The notes beneath the pieces were generated by a model, which was not told where the DNA came from, did not search any database, and was given only the letters and a program-made list of their open reading frames with translations. From a candidate division CSSED10-310 bacterium (lineage in GTDB: Bacteria > CSSED10-310 > JAFGJC01), in NCBI GenBank assembly GCA_016927905.1, contig JAFGLW010000030.1, positions 62,001 to 126,000 of the forward strand: a DNA stretch of 64,000 nucleotides, written 5' to 3'. How positions within the stretch are numbered: position 1 is the stretch's first letter; the number at the start of each line of letters is the position of its first letter. The position numbers were made by a program, and so were the translations under genes. Below are positions 58,879 to 64,000 of the stretch, one piece after another.

Positions 58879-60999
58879 ATGAACAAGTTTCTGATCTATG
58901 ATAAATCCCTGGAAGTATACCGGCTGCCGCTTTCATATTCCTTGGGAGATCTGGACAGGATCCGGAATATTTTCGGTGAGCATTCCCTGGATGCATCCAT
59001 CGCTCTGCCGCAATTGCCGCCTCATATTGAGGCGATTGACGATAAGGACAAATTCGGCTACCTCGTTTATCCTCCCTTCGATATCAATACGAAAACAAGT
59101 AATTTCCTGTCGAAAACAGTCCTGCACGTCCGTGAACTCAAAGGAACGGGGTACGATTATCAGCACCCGCTTTTCAAGGGATATCTTCTTGCCAGGGAGG
59201 AAGCGGTGCGCTGCCTGGCGGAAAGCCTGGAATTCGTGGTCGCACAGGAAAGACGCCTGGGAATTTTCAACGTATACTGGCTCGCCGTAACCAAACAGAT
59301 CGTGAATTGCCTGGATGAAATCCTGATCAAGACGTCCGGGAGTCAGAAACTTCGGTACATGATTCATCCCCATCTGAAAAGCATGTTGAACCAGGTTCTG
59401 GACCAAGTTTTCGACAAACTGGAATACCGGGACAGTCTGACACGGCAGAATATCCCGTTTTACCGGGGAACCCTCAAATCAAAACTGGGGGAAAACTTCA
59501 ACTTCAATTTCGTCAACGACATTATAAACGTACAACTCAGCCTGCTTGAATCATCCATCTCCCCCCTCGATCCCCTGTTCCAGATCCGGCGGATTCTGGT
59601 GGACGAGAATTCCGAGTATTACATTTCCTACGACGATTTCGTGATGGTTTACGAGAGTATAATGAGCTGGCTTGAGGGGCACATCCGGGAGGAGACGGAA
59701 TGGGTGATGAAAATCCTCAGTCAGGTGCTGGGTATCCCCCAGGCGAGACTGAACAAGTTGAACCTGAACACCATCATATTCGAGCCTCAGATCATGTTTA
59801 CCTTGCAGGAAACCCTCAAACAGATCCCGGTGAAGAAGACCAGACGGGGGCTGCCCATACGCAAGAAAACGCTGATCGATGAGATCGGAAGAGAAATCTG
59901 GAACCAAGTTTTACTGGATTTCATCAAACTGGCCCGGGAACTCCAGAAAGCGGAAATCATCAGTTATTTCCGGGACCGCGTGACACTCCTGGGAAAGGAA
60001 CAATGGAAGCCGGGTTCCGGCACGGAAGACCGGATCGAAGGGCTTGAAAACCGGATCACCTATAATTTCCATTCGGGAACGGTCATCAACGATCTGCGGC
60101 AGGTGACACTGCTGTTCATCGATCTTAGGGGTTTTACCCAGATCGCATCCGGATTGATTCCAGTCCGGAAATTGAAAGAATCGCTGTACGAGTTCTTCGA
60201 TCCCACGCTGGACATCATCGACCATTTCCTGGGGCAGATCCGTTTTTTTGCCGGTGATGCCGTTCTGGCCACATTCAGCGATAAATGCTCCGAGCAGGAC
60301 CGTGTGCTGAACGCCGTGCGGGTCGGCATATACATTCAGAACATGCTGAGACATCTGGTGACTGAAAAACAGCTGCCGTTCGAGGGGGTGGGGATCGGGA
60401 TCCATGTCGGTAAAGTGGAAAACGCATACATATTCAAGAATTCGCAGGATAAAATCGATACGGTGATCGGATTGGCGGCCAATATCACCAGCCGCTTGAG
60501 TTCAGGGAAATCCACCACTTCCGAACACAGGGGCGATCCCGCCCTGATCCGGGAGTTTCAGGACATTCTCCAGGATGTTCTGGAACGGATCAAAGGCAAG
60601 GTAACCCCGAATCTCAAAACGGAGATCATCCAGATATTCGAGGATCGATTGAACCGGTTTTCCAGCGAATTGTCCAAATCAGACGCATACGTGGACCTGC
60701 CCAAATTCAAGAAAAGTCCGGGGCAGTTCAAGGTGCATGTCGTCGGCGGAGTTCTGGATAACAACGGGATCGCACTCTCGGATGAAGCTTTCAGCGAATT
60801 TCGAAATCACCACGAACTGAGATCCCGCCCGGGGCGGGACGGAAATATCGAGTTCGTTTTCGGTGACGCCGTTCTCGAACAGGAGATCGTATTCACGAAA
60901 GTGGGTGACGCGCTTCTGAAAGGAATCGAAGTCACAGTGCCGGTATGGGGGGTATTCCCTGCGGTAGGCCGCAAAAACACAACCCATGAAACACAATAA
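58879..60999 (+). CDS. class III adenylate/guanylate cyclase with long helical N-terminal region
   Basis: A 706-residue soluble protein. Residues 1-400 are helical and match nothing I recognise. The cyclase domain at about 410-560 keeps both metal-binding Asp residues (FIDLRGFT and RFFAGDAVLATF), and the Asn/Arg pair of the transition-state loop (GLAANITSRL). A region at about 560-700 includes a late beta-strand segment (VHVVGGVLDNNGIALSDEAF) and EVTVPVWGVFP. No transmembrane helix. Whether it makes cAMP or cGMP cannot be decided. It is followed by overlapping nadA and preceded by the GspG-like gene. The Crp-like protein at 10225 could be the receptor. Confidence 0.87.
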   Translation: MNKFLIYDKSLEVYRLPLSYSLGDLDRIRNIFGEHSLDASIALPQLPPHIEAIDDKDKFGYLVYPPFDINTKTSNFLSKTVLHVRELKGTGYDYQHPLFKGYLLAREEAVRCLAESLEFVVAQERRLGIFNVYWLAVTKQIVNCLDEILIKTSGSQKLRYMIHPHLKSMLNQVLDQVFDKLEYRDSLTRQNIPFYRGTLKSKLGENFNFNFVNDIINVQLSLLESSISPLDPLFQIRRILVDENSEYYISYDDFVMVYESIMSWLEGHIREETEWVMKILSQVLGIPQARLNKLNLNTIIFEPQIMFTLQETLKQIPVKKTRRGLPIRKKTLIDEIGREIWNQVLLDFIKLARELQKAEIISYFRDRVTLLGKEQWKPGSGTEDRIEGLENRITYNFHSGTVINDLRQVTLLFIDLRGFTQIASGLIPVRKLKESLYEFFDPTLDIIDHFLGQIRFFAGDAVLATFSDKCSEQDRVLNAVRVGIYIQNMLRHLVTEKQLPFEGVGIGIHVGKVENAYIFKNSQDKIDTVIGLAANITSRLSSGKSTTSEHRGDPALIREFQDILQDVLERIKGKVTPNLKTEIIQIFEDRLNRFSSELSKSDAYVDLPKFKKSPGQFKVHVVGGVLDNNGIALSDEAFSEFRNHHELRSRPGRDGNIEFVFGDAVLEQEIVFTKVGDALLKGIEVTVPVWGVFPAVGRKNTTHETQ

Positions 61000-61894
61000 C
61001 CTGACGGCCGAAATAGCGTCCCTCAAATCCCGGAGGGATGCGGTTATCCTGGCGCACAATTACCAGCGAAGGGAAATCCAGGAAATAGCCGATCACCTTG
61101 GTGATTCACTGGAACTGGCCATTATCGCGTCCCGATGCGATCAGAAGATGATCGTGTTCTGCGGGGTCCGGTTCATGGCCGAAAGCGCCAAGATCCTCAA
61201 CCCGTCCAAGACCGTTCTGCTGCCCGAACCGGAAGCCGGATGCCCCCTGGCGGACTGCGCCACCGTCGATCAGGTTCTGCGGTACCGGCAGGAATATCCC
61301 CGAGCGCTGTTCGTGGCCTATATCAATACATCGGCGGCCGTCAAAGCTCACTGCGACATATGCGTGACTTCCGCCAATGCCGTTCGGATCATCAGCCGGT
61401 TTCCCGACCGGGAGATCGTGTATCTTCCGGATAAGAACCTCGCCGCCTACGCCGAATCGATCCTGAACCGGCCGTTGATTAAATGGCCGGGCCAATGCTA
61501 TGTCCACGATCATCTGCTTTCACTGGAGAAAATGAGCCGCCTTAAAGAAAAGCATCCCGGCGCTATGGTGATGACCCACCCGGAAGCGCCCATGGACATC
61601 CTGAACATCTCCGATCTCGTCGCCGGGACCAGCGGAATGCTGAAAGCGGTTTCCCTGGGGAAGAACAGGGAATATATCATCGGTACCGAGATCGGACTCG
61701 TGGACAGAATGCAACGGGAGAATCCGGATAAAATCTTCCACCCGGTTGCTGAAGCCGTGTGCAGCCAGATGAAATTGACCACGCTGCAGTCTGTGGCGGA
61801 TGCCCTGCGGGAAGGGAAAACCGAAATTCATGTTCCCGAGTCGGATGCCGTTCCGGCAAAACGAGCTCTGGATCGAATGCTGGAGATGTCCTGA
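60986..61894 (+). CDS. nadA: quinolinate synthase A
   Basis: A 302-residue [4Fe-4S] enzyme that condenses iminoaspartate with dihydroxyacetone phosphate to quinolinate in NAD synthesis. Motifs: AVILAHNYQRREIQEIADHL, GDSLELA, IVFCGVRFMAESAKILNPSK, PEAGCPLADC, CDICVTSANAV, GQCYVHDHLL and VCSQMKLTTL. The three cluster cysteines of the NadA family (in CPLADC, GQC and VCSQMKL) are present. It overlaps the cyclase gene by 14 bases and is followed directly by nadB, whose product is the preceding enzyme. Confidence 0.97.
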   Translation: MKHNNLTAEIASLKSRRDAVILAHNYQRREIQEIADHLGDSLELAIIASRCDQKMIVFCGVRFMAESAKILNPSKTVLLPEPEAGCPLADCATVDQVLRYRQEYPRALFVAYINTSAAVKAHCDICVTSANAVRIISRFPDREIVYLPDKNLAAYAESILNRPLIKWPGQCYVHDHLLSLEKMSRLKEKHPGAMVMTHPEAPMDILNISDLVAGTSGMLKAVSLGKNREYIIGTEIGLVDRMQRENPDKIFHPVAEAVCSQMKLTTLQSVADALREGKTEIHVPESDAVPAKRALDRMLEMS

Positions 61895-63472
61895 ATGGAT
61901 TCAATGGAAGATATCCGGGATGTCGTCGTCATCGGTTCCGGAGCGGCCGGGCTGATGTATGCAGTCCATGTCGCCCGAAACCATCGGGTGGAAATCTATA
62001 CTAAGGATACTGCGCTGGAATCCAATACACGGTATGCTCAGGGCGGTATCGCCGCGGTTCTCAACATCGAAGACAGCTATGAAAAACACATCCAGGATAC
62101 GCTGACTGCGGGTGCCGGTCTATGCGACATCGATGCCGTGCACGTACTGGTTCGGGAAGCTCCGGCTCGGATCTTCGACCTGATCAATATGGGCGTCTAT
62201 TTTGACAGAACCGGTGAAAGCGATCTCCAGTTCACCCGGGAAGGCGGTCACAGCGACCGCAGGATTCTCCATGTGGGAGATATGACCGGCCAGGCAATCG
62301 AAACCAGTCTTCTGAGCGCCATATCAAAGCTGCAAGACCGGATCCGGGTATATGACCATGTCATGGCGTCCGAACTGCTGGTCAAGAACAACACCTGTTT
62401 CGGCGTCGAACTCGTCGATCCGGATGGGTCCATCCGGCGCGTGTTGGCCAAAACGGTTTTTCTGGCTACCGGTGGTGCGGGGCAGTTGTTTTCGGAAACA
62501 ACGAATCCGGATATCGCCACGGGTGACGGGTACGTGATGAGTTATCTGGCCGGCGCAAAGCTGAAGAATCTCGAATTCATCCAGTTTCACCCGACGGTGT
62601 TTCACAAACGGGATGCCCCGCGTTTCTTGATTTCCGAATCGGTCCGAGGTGAAGGTGGAATACTGTTCAATACCCGGGGCGAGCGCTTCATGCCGGAATA
62701 CCATAAAATGGCCGAACTGGCCCCGCGCGATATCGTGTCCCGCGCCATCATCGCGGAAATGAAAAAAACCAGATCAAAAACGGTCTTTTTATCGCTCGAG
62801 AAACTGGATCAGGATTTCATCGAACAACGGTTCCCCACCATCCTCGCGACCCTGCGCCGACACGGAATCGATCCCGTGCGCGAACCGATTCCGGTCGCAC
62901 CGGCGGCTCATTACATGTGCGGAGGTGTTCCAACGGACATCGACGGAAGAACATCCATTCAAGGTCTGTATGCCGGTGGCGAAGTGGCTTGCACCGGTGT
63001 TCACGGTGCCAACCGGCTGGCATCCAATTCACTGCTTGAATCGGTTGTTTTCGCTTACCGGGCCGCAGTCAATTCCGATCGGTTTATCCGCTGCCTAACT
63101 AATACCTGGCGAGATGATCTGCGAAACCTGGATCACGGGGAACCACCGGGAACTCCTGCGGCAACCATCCCGGATGAACACCGGAAATCCATCCGGCAGA
63201 AACTCCGGATGATAATGTGGCAGCATTGCGGTATTATCCGGAGCGATACCGGACTGGATGAAGGAATGAATTTCGTTAAAACCCTGCACTCGGAATTTGT
63301 CAAAACCGGCGGCCTGATGGACAAATCCGTCCCGGTTCTGGAGTTGAGGAACCTGCTGCTTTTGGCCGAACTCGTTTTGAAATCGGCCCGCGACAGGCAG
63401 ATCAATGCCGGGACGCATTATAACATCGACTGCGATACACAAGAACGCGGGAACATGTCCAATCCGGATTAG
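61895..63472 (+). CDS. nadB: L-aspartate oxidase
   Basis: A 525-residue FAD enzyme that oxidises L-aspartate to iminoaspartate, the substrate of NadA. FAD-binding VVVIGSGAAGLMYAVHVARN at the start, TRYAQGGIAAVLNIEDSYEK, TREGGHSDRRILHVGD, IQFHPTVFHKRDAPRFLISE, SVRGEGGILFNTRGERFMPE, ARDIVSRAII and AAHYMCGGVPTDIDGRTSIQ. The C-terminal helical domain has RLRMIMWQHCGIIR-like KLRMIMWQHCGIIRSD. It is about normal length. nadC is not in the window. Confidence 0.97.
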   Translation: MDSMEDIRDVVVIGSGAAGLMYAVHVARNHRVEIYTKDTALESNTRYAQGGIAAVLNIEDSYEKHIQDTLTAGAGLCDIDAVHVLVREAPARIFDLINMGVYFDRTGESDLQFTREGGHSDRRILHVGDMTGQAIETSLLSAISKLQDRIRVYDHVMASELLVKNNTCFGVELVDPDGSIRRVLAKTVFLATGGAGQLFSETTNPDIATGDGYVMSYLAGAKLKNLEFIQFHPTVFHKRDAPRFLISESVRGEGGILFNTRGERFMPEYHKMAELAPRDIVSRAIIAEMKKTRSKTVFLSLEKLDQDFIEQRFPTILATLRRHGIDPVREPIPVAPAAHYMCGGVPTDIDGRTSIQGLYAGGEVACTGVHGANRLASNSLLESVVFAYRAAVNSDRFIRCLTNTWRDDLRNLDHGEPPGTPAATIPDEHRKSIRQKLRMIMWQHCGIIRSDTGLDEGMNFVKTLHSEFVKTGGLMDKSVPVLELRNLLLLAELVLKSARDRQINAGTHYNIDCDTQERGNMSNPD

Positions 63473-63484
63473 AGGGGACACACC

Positions 63485-63679
63485 ATGGACTACGAAATTT
63501 CAACATTCTGGTCGGTTGTGGTCGAAATCGGATTTTTCGGGTGGATAGGCAGCACGATCGCATTCATTTTCAAAGGTTTTGATGATCAGAACAACCTGGT
63601 TAAAAACAAGGCATTCTTCTGGGGCGTCTTGATCGTGATGTTCTACGCCCTGTGGGTGGCAGGTCTTGTCAATGCCTGA
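63485..63679 (+). CDS. small two-helix membrane protein
   Basis: A 64-residue protein with two hydrophobic helices (FWSVVVEIGFFGWIGSTIAF and WGVLIVMFYALWVAGLV) joined by a polar loop (GFDDQNNLVKNKAF). Unknown function. GAGGGG lies before the ATG. It follows nadB by 12 bases and is probably co-transcribed. Confidence 0.75.
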   Translation: MDYEISTFWSVVVEIGFFGWIGSTIAFIFKGFDDQNNLVKNKAFFWGVLIVMFYALWVAGLVNA

Positions 63680-63714
63680 ACAAACGTCATGATATTTCCG
63701 GACAGGGTTCATCC

Positions 63715-64000
63715 ATGAGTCGCACCATCAAAATTCTGGTCGGGATCGTCATCAGCGTATTTCTGTTTTACCTTTTCATCAAGGATGTGAACAAAATCAG
63801 GATTTCAGACGATTCCGGGGCGGGACACGGATCCGGAACCGCCCGGGATCGGGTGCTTTATGTTTCAGACGGCTGCGGACTCCAACCCGGGGATTCAATC
63901 GTGGTGACGGAGGACAGCCTGCCGGAAGGGATCCCGCGAGTAATCGTGGATGTGCTGCCACTGGACCGGGATGCCGGCAAACGCATGCTCGTCACCGATC
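63715..64000 (+). CDS. membrane-anchored protein of unknown function (runs off window)
   Basis: The first 95 residues of an open frame that runs off the right edge. One N-terminal helix (ILVGIVISVFLFYLFI) is followed by an acidic, exported segment with SDDSGAGHGS and VSDGCGLQPGDSIVVTEDSL. ATG 63715 has AGGG 9 bases upstream; the gene follows the small membrane protein by 35 bases. I recognise no domain in the visible part. Confidence 0.65.
   Translation, partial: MSRTIKILVGIVISVFLFYLFIKDVNKIRISDDSGAGHGSGTARDRVLYVSDGCGLQPGDSIVVTEDSLPEGIPRVIVDVLPLDRDAGKRMLVTD

Noticed and set aside
1..64000. CRISPR arrays, transposases, integrase sites, tRNA or rRNA genes
   Set aside because: I looked for regular spacers, terminal inverted repeats with DDE-type genes, and tRNA-like cloverleaf sequences and saw none; a profile search would be needed to exclude small ncRNAs.

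Overview
The window is chromosomal DNA from a Gram-negative (diderm) bacterium. It encodes an outer-membrane TonB-dependent receptor, a Wza-type export channel, a Wzx/Wzy/Wzz assembly system and a second outer-membrane barrel. The receptor has an N-terminal carboxypeptidase-regulatory-like domain (the Oar-like type common in Acidobacteriota, Myxococcota and neighbouring lineages). Together with the many-domain signalling proteins, the PC4-like protein and the TatD-radical SAM fusion, this points to a little-cultivated lineage, perhaps Acidobacteriota-like, but I cannot fix the phylum from sequence alone. I see no rRNA, tRNA, CRISPR array, transposase or phage gene. Coding density is very high and no stretch longer than about 300 bases lacks a gene.

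Layout. (1) 1-5,700, minus strand: a TonB-dependent receptor behind a perfect-consensus promoter, a GbsR/MarR-type repressor, an NtrC-like sigma-54 activator and the start of its sensor kinase. (2) 5,750-7,283, minus: ECF sigma factor with a short anti-sigma partner, thioredoxin, and a zinc-ribbon protein ending in a clear terminator. (3) 7,476-10,884, plus: a receiver-TPR protein, an RpiB homologue with an altered active site, and a Crp/Fnr regulator. (4) 10,887-12,968, minus: TatD-radical SAM fusion, HU and a PC4-like protein. (5) 13,070-27,784, mainly plus: first half of a surface-polysaccharide locus (heptosyltransferase-like GT9, WcaJ-like initiating transferase, epimerase, FHA-GGDEF cyclase, a WbpA/WlbA/WbpD/WecB set for a diacetamido-uronic acid, HAD, CinA, and a WecA-like transferase fused to a receiver-like domain). 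One methyltransferase-GT2 fusion lies on the minus strand. (6) 53,883-27,790, minus: an apparent 21-gene polysaccharide operon that meets the first half tail to tail. Its order is a duplicated secreted protein, outer-membrane barrel, Wza, Wzz, BY-kinase, WecB, Wzx, decorating enzymes, five GT4-type glycosyltransferases, Wzy, WecG and a ligase with TPRs. (7) 54,070-64,000, plus: a peptide-type ABC importer without its ATPases, an ASADH-like protein lacking the catalytic cysteine, a GspG-like lipoprotein, a class III nucleotide cyclase, NadA, NadB, and two small membrane proteins (the last cut by the window edge).

How the genes work together. Regions 5 and 6 make, assemble, export and anchor one or two complex surface glycans. 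They carry two different initiating transferases, two UDP-HexNAc 2-epimerases and two polymerase/ligase-type membrane proteins. Control probably involves c-di-GMP (FHA-GGDEF with an I-site), tyrosine phosphorylation (CpsD-like kinase) and perhaps the receiver-like tail on the WecA homologue. The class III cyclase (58,879) and the Crp-like regulator (10,225), whose phosphate-binding cassette is intact, may form a cyclic-nucleotide circuit, but nothing in the sequence links them directly.

The strongest candidates for something new are the exact two-copy repeat protein heading the 26-kb operon, the WecA-receiver fusion, and the palindrome placed over the -10 box of the TonB-receptor promoter.
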